Origin: Candidatus Marinarcus aquaticus
GTDB taxonomy: Bacteria; Campylobacterota; Campylobacteria; Campylobacterales; Arcobacteraceae
DNA: 64,000 bases
Direction: 5' to 3'
Assembly (NCBI RefSeq): GCF_004116335.1
Contig: NZ_PDKN01000010.1
Coordinates: forward strand, 1 to 64,000
The notes under the pieces are model-generated. The model was not told the DNA's origin. It saw nothing but the letters and a program-made list of their open reading frames with translations, and made no database searches. Below are positions 8,638-17,395 of this stretch, one piece after another (position 1 is the stretch's first letter; each line of letters begins with the position of its first letter). The position numbers and the translations under genes are program-made.

Positions 8638-9784
8638 GTTAACCCCTAGACTTAAACCTAACTACACTTTTAGTGACTGGATAGCAGCATTAAATATATT
8701 TCAAAAAAACCCAATAGACTCTTATGAAAAAGAGTTTGCAAATAAGTTTCAAAATTACTATGGGGTTATGTTTCAACATGGTCGAACAGGACTTTATGCT
8801 CTTTTAAAAGTATGGGAGCTTGAAAATGATGAAGTGATATGCCCTGCTTATACATGTGTAGTTGTTCCAAATGCTATAGTGCTTAGTGGAAATATACCAG
8901 TGTTCGTAGATAGTAGTAAAGAGAGTTTCAATATGAATTTAGAACTTTTAGAAAAAACTATAACTGAAAAAACAAAAGCCATAGTTGTAACACATATCTT
9001 CGGTTATCCTATGGATGTAGTAAAAGTACAAGAGATAGTAAAAAATGCAGAGCAAAAGTACGGACATAAAATATATGTGATACAAGATGCAGCTCATAGT
9101 TATGGAGCTAAATGGCAAGAGAAACTTGTGACTAAATATGGTGATGCGGCAATATTTGGCTCAAATATCAGTAAAGTTATCAATTCTATATTTGGTGGTA
9201 TGGTTAGTACAAACTCTAAAGAAACTTATGAAAAACTAAAGTCTTGGAGAAAAAGCAATTCAAAAGCATCAGGATTTTCAAAATCGATAAAAAGATTTAT
9301 CTATTTTGTAGCTGTAAATATTGCATTTAACTCTTATGTGTATGGGTTTGTTAATTGGTTGGAACGAATAGGTGCTTTAGATAGATTTGTAAAGTATTTT
9401 GAAGAAGATAAAATATATTTTCCTACTGATTGGGATATGATGCCTTCATCCATAGAAGCAAGAGTAGGACGAAATCAGCTCAAAAAATATAACTATATAA
9501 TGGAAAATAGAATTAAAAATGCTAAAAATTGGATAAATAAACTTCAAGATGAAGAGTGTCAGTTTATGCAAGATATGCAAGGCTCTACTTATAGTCACTG
9601 TGTGGCATTAGTTGAAAACAGGGATGAGTGGCTTGAAAAGTATAGAAATGAGGGGATTCAGCTAGGCATACTTATAGAATACTCTATACCATATATGAAA
9701 GCGTATGAGAGTTATAAGCGAGGGGAATATCCTGTAAGTTTAGAATACAGTAAAAAATCTATAAATTTTCCAAATTGGGTGTAA
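8630..9784 (+). CDS. DegT/DnrJ/EryC1/StrS-family PLP aminotransferase
   Basis: A 384-residue aspartate-aminotransferase fold enzyme that transfers an amino group to a keto-sugar nucleotide. Motifs are QHGRTGLYALLKVW near residue 45, AYTCVVVPNAI with the Cys/Thr pocket, IQDAAHSYGAKW near 155 with the PLP-contacting aspartate, and SNISKVI near 182 with the presumed Schiff-base lysine. The N-terminal segment LTPRLKPNYTFSDW and a hydrophobic KSIKRFIYFVAVNIAF stretch are shared with a subset acting in surface-glycan loci. It overlaps the previous gene by 8 bases. A second, more divergent member of this family lies at 14397-15479. Confidence 0.8.
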   Translation: MFKLTPRLKPNYTFSDWIAALNIFQKNPIDSYEKEFANKFQNYYGVMFQHGRTGLYALLKVWELENDEVICPAYTCVVVPNAIVLSGNIPVFVDSSKESFNMNLELLEKTITEKTKAIVVTHIFGYPMDVVKVQEIVKNAEQKYGHKIYVIQDAAHSYGAKWQEKLVTKYGDAAIFGSNISKVINSIFGGMVSTNSKETYEKLKSWRKSNSKASGFSKSIKRFIYFVAVNIAFNSYVYGFVNWLERIGALDRFVKYFEEDKIYFPTDWDMMPSSIEARVGRNQLKKYNYIMENRIKNAKNWINKLQDEECQFMQDMQGSTYSHCVALVENRDEWLEKYRNEGIQLGILIEYSIPYMKAYESYKRGEYPVSLEYSKKSINFPNWV

Positions 9785-9831
9785 AACAAAAAAAAGATAA
9801 AATTACGGATAGCTTTAAAGGACAAAAAAGA

Positions 9832-10746
9832 ATGTATCAGAATATTGAGTATTTAAAAATAAAAATTTATGAAAGTTCATCATTTCAAAAGAAAAAATTA
9901 GAACTTTTTTTTGAATCGAGAGAGAGTACTTTTCTAGATGAATTTGAACTGTTTCTAAAAGATTATATAATGTATTTAAATAAAAATAATATGACCATAG
10001 AGTATGGCATAGATGCTTATTTAAAAATGGTTAATGATATGTTTAAATCACAAGTAAAGTTTATGAGAACAGGTAAATACCCTGTATCTAAAACCAGTGA
10101 AGCCATTGATAATGTTTATAATGATAAAAAAGAGATGTTATCTTATATGATAGGACTTGCACTATCTCAATATTTGTGGAGTACTCATTACGAAATGTTT
10201 AATCATCTAAAAGATGAGTTAGAGAAAAATAAAAAAAGTATAAAAAACTATTTAGAAATTGGTCCAGGTCATGGATTATTTCTCAAAAATGCAATCGACA
10301 TCTTAGATAAAGATACAACAATGACTGCTATAGATATATCTCCTATATCTTTAGAAATTTCAAAGTCTATCATTGAGTATTTTTATTCAAGTAAAAATAT
10401 AGAGTTTATAAATGAAGATATGTTAAAACTTGAGTTAGATTCAAATTGTGATTTTATAGTTATGGGTGAAGTTATTGAGCATGTTGAAACACCAGAACTT
10501 TTATTGAAAAAAGTTTCAAGATTATTGAGTCAAAATGGAAAAGCATTTTTATCAACTTGTGTTAATTGTCCTGCAATAGACCATGTGTACCATTTTCATA
10601 CAGTAGATGAAATACGAAATATGTTTAGTAAATGTGGATTAGAAATAGTTTCCGAAAAAGTTTTGCCTGTTGAAAACTTACCAATGTGTGAAATCGTAGA
10701 TAAGAAAATAACTATTAATTATTCAGCAATAGTGAAAAGGGCTTAA
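9832..10746 (+). CDS. Class I SAM-dependent methyltransferase
   Basis: About 304 residues. NYLEIGPGHGLFLKNA near residue 140 is SAM motif I, and FIVMGEVIEHVETPELLL near 205 is the methyltransferase-12/23 type motif. The first 120 residues form a helical N-terminal extension. The frame is also open to a TTG at 9775 inside the preceding gene, but I chose the ATG at 9832. It has an AAAGGA ribosome site 9 bases before it, whereas no such site precedes the TTG. It is followed one base later by a MaoC-SDR fusion gene, so it may methylate a sugar or an acyl chain in the same pathway. Confidence 0.75.
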   Translation: MYQNIEYLKIKIYESSSFQKKKLELFFESRESTFLDEFELFLKDYIMYLNKNNMTIEYGIDAYLKMVNDMFKSQVKFMRTGKYPVSKTSEAIDNVYNDKKEMLSYMIGLALSQYLWSTHYEMFNHLKDELEKNKKSIKNYLEIGPGHGLFLKNAIDILDKDTTMTAIDISPISLEISKSIIEYFYSSKNIEFINEDMLKLELDSNCDFIVMGEVIEHVETPELLLKKVSRLLSQNGKAFLSTCVNCPAIDHVYHFHTVDEIRNMFSKCGLEIVSEKVLPVENLPMCEIVDKKITINYSAIVKRA

Positions 10747-10747
10747 A

Positions 10748-11932
10748 ATGACTAGATATGAAAAAATCAATATTGGTGATACAGCAGAGATAAAACATAC
10801 TATTTCAGAAGAGGATATAAAAAAATTTGTTGATTTAAGCGGTGATGATAATAGATTACATATAGATAAAGAGTTTGCAAGTAAAACATCATTTAAAAAA
10901 CCAGTTGCCCATGGCATGATAGGAGCTTCATTTATATCTACAATAATTGGCACTAAAATACCAGGTGATGGTGCATTATGGTATGCACAAAATTTGGAGT
11001 TTTTATTGCCTGTTAGAGTTGGTGATAAGCTTACAATTATGGCAAAAGTATTAAAAAAGATAGATAGACAAAATAGTATTGAGCTCCAAACAGATATATT
11101 TAATCAACACAAACAAAAAGTTACTGCAGGTATTGCAAAAGTAAAGATTATAGAAGATGAGAAAAAAGAAGACATAGAAGATCAACAGGTTGAAAAAGTT
11201 GCTTTAATAGTAGGTGCAACTGGCGGAATTGGTTTTGAAACTGCAAGAACTTTAGCAAAAGATGGTTTTGAGTTAATCCTTCATTATAACTCCAACAAAT
11301 CAAAAGCAGAGCAGCTTAAAGTTGAACTTGAGAATCTCACAGATCAAAAAATTATTTTAGTTCAAGCGAACCTTTTAAACGAACAAGAGACAAATGAAAT
11401 GTTTTTTGAAATAAAACGATACTTCAATTCAATAACTTCGTTTGTAAATGCTTCTACTTTGCATTTTGGAAATATTAAAGTAAACAGTTTAGAATGGAGC
11501 GATATGTCTTCTCAAATTGATATAAATATTAAATCAAACTTCAATTTAATAAAAAAAATTATCCCATTTATGGAGGTAAATAGTTATGGTAAAGTTGTTT
11601 TTATAACAACTCAAGCAACAGAGCAATTTAATAGCGAATGGTTGCATTATATTACTGCAAAATCTGCTTTAAATGGATTTGCTAAAGCATTGGCTATTGA
11701 ACTAGCTTCAAAAGGTATTAGGGTAAATTTAGTTTCTCCTGGGATGACAGATACAGAGCTTATTTCTGATATTCCAGAAAAAGTCAAACTTTTAACCTCT
11801 GCAAAAACTCCTTTAAAAAGACTTGCAAAACCTCAAGATATAGCAAATACTATAAGCTATTTAGTATCCGAAAAATCTGATTTTTTAACAGGTGAAACCG
11901 TTAGAGTCAATGGTGGGCAGGTGATGATATGA
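10748..11932 (+). CDS. MaoC-like (R)-hydratase fused to SDR oxidoreductase
   Basis: A 394-residue fusion. Residues 1-135 are a hot-dog MaoC/PhaJ hydratase domain with LSGDDNRLHIDKEFA, which holds the D-x-N-x-x-H catalytic pattern, and KKPVAHGMIGASF. After a short charged linker, residues 152-394 are a short-chain dehydrogenase with VGATGGIG near 155, the YITAK active-site Tyr/Lys near 300 and a SPGMTDT segment. Together they would interconvert enoyl, (R)-3-hydroxyacyl and 3-ketoacyl thioesters. With an ACP three genes on, the substrate is likely ACP- or CoA-bound, perhaps giving a 3-hydroxyacyl group to be placed on an amino sugar. Fusion of these two activities is uncommon outside multifunctional enzymes. 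Confidence 0.82.
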   Translation: MTRYEKINIGDTAEIKHTISEEDIKKFVDLSGDDNRLHIDKEFASKTSFKKPVAHGMIGASFISTIIGTKIPGDGALWYAQNLEFLLPVRVGDKLTIMAKVLKKIDRQNSIELQTDIFNQHKQKVTAGIAKVKIIEDEKKEDIEDQQVEKVALIVGATGGIGFETARTLAKDGFELILHYNSNKSKAEQLKVELENLTDQKIILVQANLLNEQETNEMFFEIKRYFNSITSFVNASTLHFGNIKVNSLEWSDMSSQIDINIKSNFNLIKKIIPFMEVNSYGKVVFITTQATEQFNSEWLHYITAKSALNGFAKALAIELASKGIRVNLVSPGMTDTELISDIPEKVKLLTSAKTPLKRLAKPQDIANTISYLVSEKSDFLTGETVRVNGGQVMI

Positions 11933-13632
11933 TGGAGATGAAATATAGTGAAATAATCAAAGAAAATAAAAAATTAGAACAAACAGATAAACATTCATAT
12001 AAGATAGCTATTCTGTCAAATATTATGGTGCATCAATCAAAAGAGATATGTGAATACACTTTGAGAAAAAATGGCATCAATGCAGAAGTTATTTTAGGAG
12101 ATTATGACAATATAGTTCAAGATAGTCTTAAATATCAAAAAGTTAATGCCGTTTTAATTTTTTGGGAATTGTGGAATTTTATAGATGGTTTACAGTATAA
12201 AATAGAATTATTGAGTGATGAGGAATTTAGTGCAATAATCAATAAAACTAAACAAGAGGTTGATATGGTTTTTAATAACTTGTCAAAAGTATCATTGGTG
12301 GTAGTAAATAGATTTTCATCTATAGTATTTAATCATCTTAGTTTAAAGGAAAATAGGTTAAATATTTTAGTAGCAGAACTGAACCAATATTTAGAATTAA
12401 AAAAAAATATTAAATTAATAGATATTGATAAAGTTATTGCTTCACTTTCTATTGGTAGATCTATAGATTTACGATACTACTACTCTTCAAAAACACTTTA
12501 TAGTATTGATTTTTATAAAAAATATTTTGAATATATAAAACCTGTGTTTTTATCTGCAAATGGCAAGACAAAAAAAGCATTAATCTTTGATTGTGATAAT
12601 ACATTATGGAAGGGCATTTTGGGAGAAGATGGATTTGATAAAATCAAAATGTACGAAGAAGTTCAATACTTAGCTGTTCAATTAGCAAAAAGAGGAGTTA
12701 TAATAGGACTTTGTAGTAAAAATAATCTTCAAGATGTAGATGAAGTCTTAGAAAAACACCCAGATATGATTTTAAGAGATGAACATATTGTCATTAAAAA
12801 AATAAATTGGGAAGATAAAGCATCAAATTTAAAAGCAATAGCAAAAGAGCTAAACATTGGACTTGATAGCTTGGTATTTATAGATGATTCTAATTTTGAG
12901 GTGAACCTTATAAAAGAAAAATTTCCAATGCTTAATGTCTTTCAAGTACCTAAAAAAGAGTACGAATATGCAATGATGATGAGAACAATAAGTAATCTTT
13001 TTTATAATTCAAAAGAGACTAAAGAAGATTTAGAGAAAGTCAAAATGTATAAGGCTCAAGTTGCAAGGACAGAAGTGGAACAAAGCATAGGAAATATAGA
13101 AGAGTATCTTAAGTCATTAGAATTACAGATTACAATCTATGTGGATGATTTAAAACTGGTACCAAGAATATCACAAATGACGCAAAAAACAAATCAATTT
13201 AATTTAACAACGAAAAGATATACTGAAACAGATATAAAAAATTTCATCAATAGCTCTAAACATATCGTTATAGCTATAGGGGTTAACGATAAGTTTGGTG
13301 ATAATGGAGTCGTTGGGCTTGTAATAATAGAATATAATGATGATTTTGGTATAATTGACACTTTACTTATGAGCTGTAGGATTTTAGGCCGAAATATAGA
13401 GTATAAATTTATGGATACTATTATTGATATTTTGAAAGAAAAAAATATTTCTAAAATAGAAGCACAATATGTGAGAACATTGAAAAATGAGCAAGTAGTA
13501 GACTTGTATGATAGGTATGGATTTGAGATAGTAGAAAGAAATGACAAAAATATTAAATATCAACAACATATTAAAGAGTATAAAAAGAGAGATTTAAATT
13601 ATATAGGAGTGAGAAGTGGAAGCGAAAATTAA
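11929..13632 (+). CDS. FkbH-like HAD-IIIC family protein (glyceryl- or acyl-ACP-forming type)
   Basis: A 567-residue protein. The N-terminal 200 residues form an SGNH-like/FkbH N-domain. The HAD core has ALIFDCDNTLWKGILGEDG near residue 220 with the two catalytic aspartates, followed by VFIDDSNFEVNLIKE near 325. The C-terminal 170 residues resemble a GNAT-like domain. In polyketide pathways FkbH-type enzymes take 1,3-bisphosphoglycerate, dephosphorylate it and load glyceryl onto an acyl carrier protein. The ACP gene follows directly and overlaps by 17 bases, which supports a loading role. The acyl group made here, and its final place on the glycan, are inference. Confidence 0.82.
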   Translation: MMEMKYSEIIKENKKLEQTDKHSYKIAILSNIMVHQSKEICEYTLRKNGINAEVILGDYDNIVQDSLKYQKVNAVLIFWELWNFIDGLQYKIELLSDEEFSAIINKTKQEVDMVFNNLSKVSLVVVNRFSSIVFNHLSLKENRLNILVAELNQYLELKKNIKLIDIDKVIASLSIGRSIDLRYYYSSKTLYSIDFYKKYFEYIKPVFLSANGKTKKALIFDCDNTLWKGILGEDGFDKIKMYEEVQYLAVQLAKRGVIIGLCSKNNLQDVDEVLEKHPDMILRDEHIVIKKINWEDKASNLKAIAKELNIGLDSLVFIDDSNFEVNLIKEKFPMLNVFQVPKKEYEYAMMMRTISNLFYNSKETKEDLEKVKMYKAQVARTEVEQSIGNIEEYLKSLELQITIYVDDLKLVPRISQMTQKTNQFNLTTKRYTETDIKNFINSSKHIVIAIGVNDKFGDNGVVGLVIIEYNDDFGIIDTLLMSCRILGRNIEYKFMDTIIDILKEKNISKIEAQYVRTLKNEQVVDLYDRYGFEIVERNDKNIKYQQHIKEYKKRDLNYIGVRSGSEN

Positions 13633-13837
13633 ACGAGTTATGAGCGAAGTGTTAGGGATTGATGAGACACTAATTACAGATAATACTTCACCCGAAACAA
13701 TCGAAAGCTGGGATTCATTGAAGCAGATGAACTTAATAGTTGCATTTGAAGAGGAGTTTGATATAGAACTAAGTGATGAAGATATATCTGAAATGCTAAA
13801 CTATAAATTGATTGTAGAAGTAATTAAAGAGAAATGA
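13616..13837 (+). CDS. Acyl carrier protein
   Basis: A 73-residue acidic helical protein with the phosphopantetheine site in the motif SWDSLKQM (serine near residue 33). It starts at GTG inside the end of the FkbH-like gene, and its stop overlaps the start of an acyltransferase gene. It would carry the acyl or glyceryl unit between these enzymes. It is not next to fatty-acid synthesis genes, so it is a dedicated carrier rather than the housekeeping AcpP. Confidence 0.88.
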   Translation: MEAKIKRVMSEVLGIDETLITDNTSPETIESWDSLKQMNLIVAFEEEFDIELSDEDISEMLNYKLIVEVIKEK

Positions 13838-14400
13838 GTTATTTTTTTCATACATTAAAACAATACAGTATTAAACAACTATTCAAACGATTGATTGAAG
13901 AGTATGTTTGGTGGATTGTTCGAAATTGGCCTGGGTATGAGGGAATGCTACTTCGTTATTGGATTTTGAAATTTTTAGTAAAAAAAATTGATGGAATGTG
14001 CTATATAAGTCAAGGATGTACAATAACTAATTGTAGAAATATTATAATTGGTAAAAATTTTGCATGTAATCGCAATGTTATCATAGATGGTACAGGAGGG
14101 CTTACAATTGGAAATGATGTAGGATTTGGCCCAAATTGTGTATTGTTAACTCATGAACATACCATGTTTACCTCAAAAGGGTATTTTGTTGATCAAAATT
14201 ATAAAAGTAAACTTACTAGTATTGGAAACAATGTTTGGATATCATCAAATTGTTTTTTAAAAGCAGGAGTTAAAATAGGAGATAATGTTGTTATTGCAGC
14301 TAATTCTCATCTGATAGATGATGCTCCAAACGGTTCAAAATGGATAGGAAATCCAGCAAAAAACTATTATAAAGTTATGAGAGAACATATTAAAAAATGA
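13834..14400 (+). CDS. Left-handed beta-helix (hexapeptide) acyltransferase
   Basis: A 188-residue WbbJ/maltose-acetyltransferase-like protein. Hexapeptide turns are visible (IIIGKNF, LTIGNDVGFG, SIGNNVWISS, KIGDNVVIAANS), with a THEHTMF loop that supplies the likely catalytic histidine, and a terminal WIGNPAKNYYKV. It would acylate a hydroxyl or amino group of a sugar. Because it is joined by overlap to the ACP gene, the donor may be the acyl-ACP rather than acetyl-CoA; that is inference. Confidence 0.8.
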   Translation: MSYFFHTLKQYSIKQLFKRLIEEYVWWIVRNWPGYEGMLLRYWILKFLVKKIDGMCYISQGCTITNCRNIIIGKNFACNRNVIIDGTGGLTIGNDVGFGPNCVLLTHEHTMFTSKGYFVDQNYKSKLTSIGNNVWISSNCFLKAGVKIGDNVVIAANSHLIDDAPNGSKWIGNPAKNYYKVMREHIKK

Positions 14401-15479
14401 TTTCATATATAGGTCCCCAGTTTACTATTAGGCAATGGGTAACAAGCTTGGTAAACTATAGAAAGAATAGTCAAAACTTAGGAAAAGATTTAGCTAAAGA
14501 TGGCAACTTAATATTAAAAATAAAACAACGGTATGTGTTGTATGAGATAATTAAAAAATTGAATTTGAATGAAACTTATATATTGCTACCGACTTATACT
14601 TGTCATTCCCTGTTGGAGGTTATTAAAGAAACAAAAAATAAGCCTTTATTCTACTCGGTAAAAGATTTTACTGTAGATGGGAACGAAATACATAAATATA
14701 TTAAGAAATATAACATTTCAATCATGATTGTTTCTGATGTCTTTGGTATTAAAGTAGCAGTCCCTTCAGGGCTTTATTCTGAGGATATAATTTTCATTGG
14801 TGATTTTGCTCACCATATTAACTTTATACATAAAGATGATGAAAGAAAGTTTGATGTAGCTATGTATAGTTCATCATTTTATAAGCCAATGATATCTAAT
14901 GGAATAGGTATAGGAATTGTTTTAAATCAAAAAAAAGTAAATATTGATTCGGTAAGCATATTGAAAAATAACTTTTTTAGTGTTCTAGGTAGTTTTTCCC
15001 GTTTATTTTTAATACAACTATTATTAAATTCAAATTTTTTAAAATTTTTTATTAATGATAAAAAAGAAAATTCAAGTATCATTTTTGATGTTAAAGAATG
15101 CAAAAAAATCCCATCAGTATATGATTTTTCTTTGTTATTTAATTACAAATTAAATGAAAGAAAAATTCTTAATCATTTAAGTAGAAAAAGACAAAGAATG
15201 ACTGAGAAATATAAAAATTTAAGTTTTTTGAGACTATATGCAGAGGAAGAAAAATCAACCTATTTTAATGTTTTAGTAAAAAATAAAAAAAGATTTCAAG
15301 CATATTTACTCAATAAGAAAATTTTTACTGGAAGTGTTTTTACAGATTATGCTGGAAAAGAGTATGTTGAAAATACGGATGCAAAACAGTTGTCTGATGC
15401 AGTAATTAATTTGCCTTTTATAAATGAACATGATGAAGAATATATTTACAATGTAATTAGGAAATATAAAAATGTTTGA
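14397..15479 (+). CDS. Divergent DegT/DnrJ-like PLP-fold protein
   Basis: A 360-residue protein that aligns by eye with DegT/DnrJ aminotransferases: LPTYTCHSLLEVI equals the substrate-pocket motif, FIGDFAHHINF takes the place of the E/Q-D-A-A-H motif with an aspartate kept, and SSSFYKPMISNGIGIGIV carries a lysine where the Schiff base forms. Many other family positions differ, and the protein is AT-rich in codon use (many Lys, Asn and Ile). It could be an active aminotransferase with another substrate or a catalytically weak paralogue. It overlaps both neighbours. Confidence 0.6.
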   Translation: MISYIGPQFTIRQWVTSLVNYRKNSQNLGKDLAKDGNLILKIKQRYVLYEIIKKLNLNETYILLPTYTCHSLLEVIKETKNKPLFYSVKDFTVDGNEIHKYIKKYNISIMIVSDVFGIKVAVPSGLYSEDIIFIGDFAHHINFIHKDDERKFDVAMYSSSFYKPMISNGIGIGIVLNQKKVNIDSVSILKNNFFSVLGSFSRLFLIQLLLNSNFLKFFINDKKENSSIIFDVKECKKIPSVYDFSLLFNYKLNERKILNHLSRKRQRMTEKYKNLSFLRLYAEEEKSTYFNVLVKNKKRFQAYLLNKKIFTGSVFTDYAGKEYVENTDAKQLSDAVINLPFINEHDEEYIYNVIRKYKNV

Positions 15480-16428
15480 TTATAAAATATATCAAAATCA
15501 AGAATTTTTACAAATTTTAGAAGATGTTTATCAAATTGAAAAAGTAAAAATTTTTGAAGATGAACAGCTAAATAATATTACCACTTTTTATCAATCTAAA
15601 AAGAAAAAGGGTAATATCTTTAATATGCCTTTTAATTTTTATTACACTCCACATTTTTCTGAAGAGAATAAAAATGTGTTTTTTGATCAATTGAATAAAT
15701 TTTCAATTCAAAATAACAGTAATATAGTAATTAAATCTTTAATAAAATATGATGATTTCCATTATGTAAGTCAAAATATGAATAGTATTTTAGATGTTTC
15801 GAAAGTTAATTCATATGAAGCTTATTTTAACTCATTAAGAAAAAACTTTAGACAAAACATAAGGACTTCTTACAATAAATTACCTAATGATATTGAATTT
15901 AAAATCATTAACAATATTAATGAACTAGAATTATTTTACATTACTCTTTCTGAATTATATATTGATAAACACAAAATGGTTTTTCAACCATTTGATTTGT
16001 ACCGAAAATTGTTTGAATCTGGTATTGCCAAGTATTTTGTCTATAAAAAAAACAATCAAATTTTATCAGCCATAGTGATTATTGAAGATGAAAATAAAGT
16101 ACATTATAATTGGGGAATTACTCACAATGATTATTATAAATATTCGCTTAACACATTATTAGTTAATGAAATGATAAAACATTACTTTGATAAAAATATT
16201 CAATATGTTGATTTTGGGGCAACACCAAATAGTGATGAAAAACTTTTATATTTTAAATCAAGATGGGGTTGTGAACATTATTCAGTTTATGAATATTACA
16301 CACTCAATAAACCTTTAGAAATAGATTTAAATAATAGCTATAAGTTGCCTAGAAATATATATTCTAAATTTCCAAAACCATTTTTAAGATGGTTAATGCC
16401 AAAGATAGTTCCATGGTTAGTGCATTAG
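15472..16428 (+). CDS. FemAB/BioF2-like GNAT acyltransferase
   Basis: A 318-residue protein with the FemAB-like pattern: a SLRKNFRQNIRTSYNKL basic helix near residue 125, LSAIVIIEDENKVHYNWG beta strands near 200, and the closing YVDFGATPNSDEKLLYFKSRWGCE block, which is the hallmark of the peptidoglycan-type aminoacyltransferase and PEP-CTERM FemAB families. Relatives transfer amino acids or acyl groups to peptides or glycans. In this cluster it may place an amino acid, or a product of the nearby KamA and AMP-ligase genes, on the polysaccharide. The donor is unknown. Confidence 0.65.
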   Translation: MFDYKIYQNQEFLQILEDVYQIEKVKIFEDEQLNNITTFYQSKKKKGNIFNMPFNFYYTPHFSEENKNVFFDQLNKFSIQNNSNIVIKSLIKYDDFHYVSQNMNSILDVSKVNSYEAYFNSLRKNFRQNIRTSYNKLPNDIEFKIINNINELELFYITLSELYIDKHKMVFQPFDLYRKLFESGIAKYFVYKKNNQILSAIVIIEDENKVHYNWGITHNDYYKYSLNTLLVNEMIKHYFDKNIQYVDFGATPNSDEKLLYFKSRWGCEHYSVYEYYTLNKPLEIDLNNSYKLPRNIYSKFPKPFLRWLMPKIVPWLVH

Positions 16429-16444
16429 TGTATAGGAATTTGAA

Positions 16445-17389
16445 ATGAAGTTAATAAAAATATTGTTCTTTATATTAGTTCTATTTCTAATTTACTTTAG
16501 TATAAAAAATATTGATATAGAATTGTTTTTTAATAATTTTGATCGAGATTTTATTAATGCTTTGTTATTTGCTCAAATTCCAATATTTATTTCATCAATT
16601 TTCTTTACTCTCAGGCATATGTTTTTTATTGATAAAGCGTTGAGGTTTTCTATAGCTTTTAACGCTATGCTTTTAAGTGTAGGTTTAAACTATATAGTTC
16701 CTGGTAGGATTTCTGAATTAATTAAAGCCACATATATAAGAGATAAGTCTAATATTGGTTTTAGTATAGGTATTGGAGCTGTATTTTTAGAAAGATTTGC
16801 AGATTTAATAGTTTTAGCTTCCATAGCACTTGCAGGTTTAACTTTTTTTGCTATGGATATTCAAGGTAACTCATTAATAATTGTTATGTTCTTAATATGT
16901 TTGATTGTAGCAGTGATTTATTTTGAAAAAAATATTTTATTTCTTTTAAATAAGTTAGTTCTAAATAAAAAGTTAAATAACTTTTTAAATACTACATATC
17001 AACATATAAAGAGTCAAGTTTTTACAAAAAAATTTATTATAGGTCTTATATATACTTTTGTAATATGGTTTTTTTCTTCTTTGACGATATTTGTTTTTTT
17101 AAATATAGCAGGAGAAATAAAACTTTCTTCATTAGAAATTCTTATGATTTTACTTGGTGGAGCCATCGGTTTGGCTATACCAGCATTACCAGGTGGTATA
17201 GGTACTTTTGAAGCTATAGTAGTAACTATTTTGATAAAATACGGATATGACTTTAACTCTGCACTGGCATTAGCAATAGGTCTTCGAATAAATAATATGC
17301 TGTTTGTATTACCTTATGCACTCATTATAGCGTTTAAAAATGGTACAGGGCTTAATAAACTGTATAAAGATTTAAGAAAAAAAGGTTGA
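16445..17389 (+). CDS. Lysylphosphatidylglycerol-synthase-TM / flippase-like membrane protein
   Basis: A 314-residue integral membrane protein with roughly eight hydrophobic helices. It shows the family signatures of UPF0104/AglD-type proteins: LRHMFFIDKAL, GLNYIVPGRISELIKATYIRD and LALPALPGGIGTFEAI-like segments with conserved glycine and proline. Such proteins occur in lipid-linked oligosaccharide loci and are proposed to move polyprenyl-phosphate sugars or lipids across the membrane. It lies just before a large membrane protein gene and 16 bases after the FemAB-like gene. The function is inferred from family and location. Confidence 0.75.
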   Translation: MKLIKILFFILVLFLIYFSIKNIDIELFFNNFDRDFINALLFAQIPIFISSIFFTLRHMFFIDKALRFSIAFNAMLLSVGLNYIVPGRISELIKATYIRDKSNIGFSIGIGAVFLERFADLIVLASIALAGLTFFAMDIQGNSLIIVMFLICLIVAVIYFEKNILFLLNKLVLNKKLNNFLNTTYQHIKSQVFTKKFIIGLIYTFVIWFFSSLTIFVFLNIAGEIKLSSLEILMILLGGAIGLAIPALPGGIGTFEAIVVTILIKYGYDFNSALALAIGLRINNMLFVLPYALIIAFKNGTGLNKLYKDLRKKG

Positions 17390-17395
17390 TAAAAT

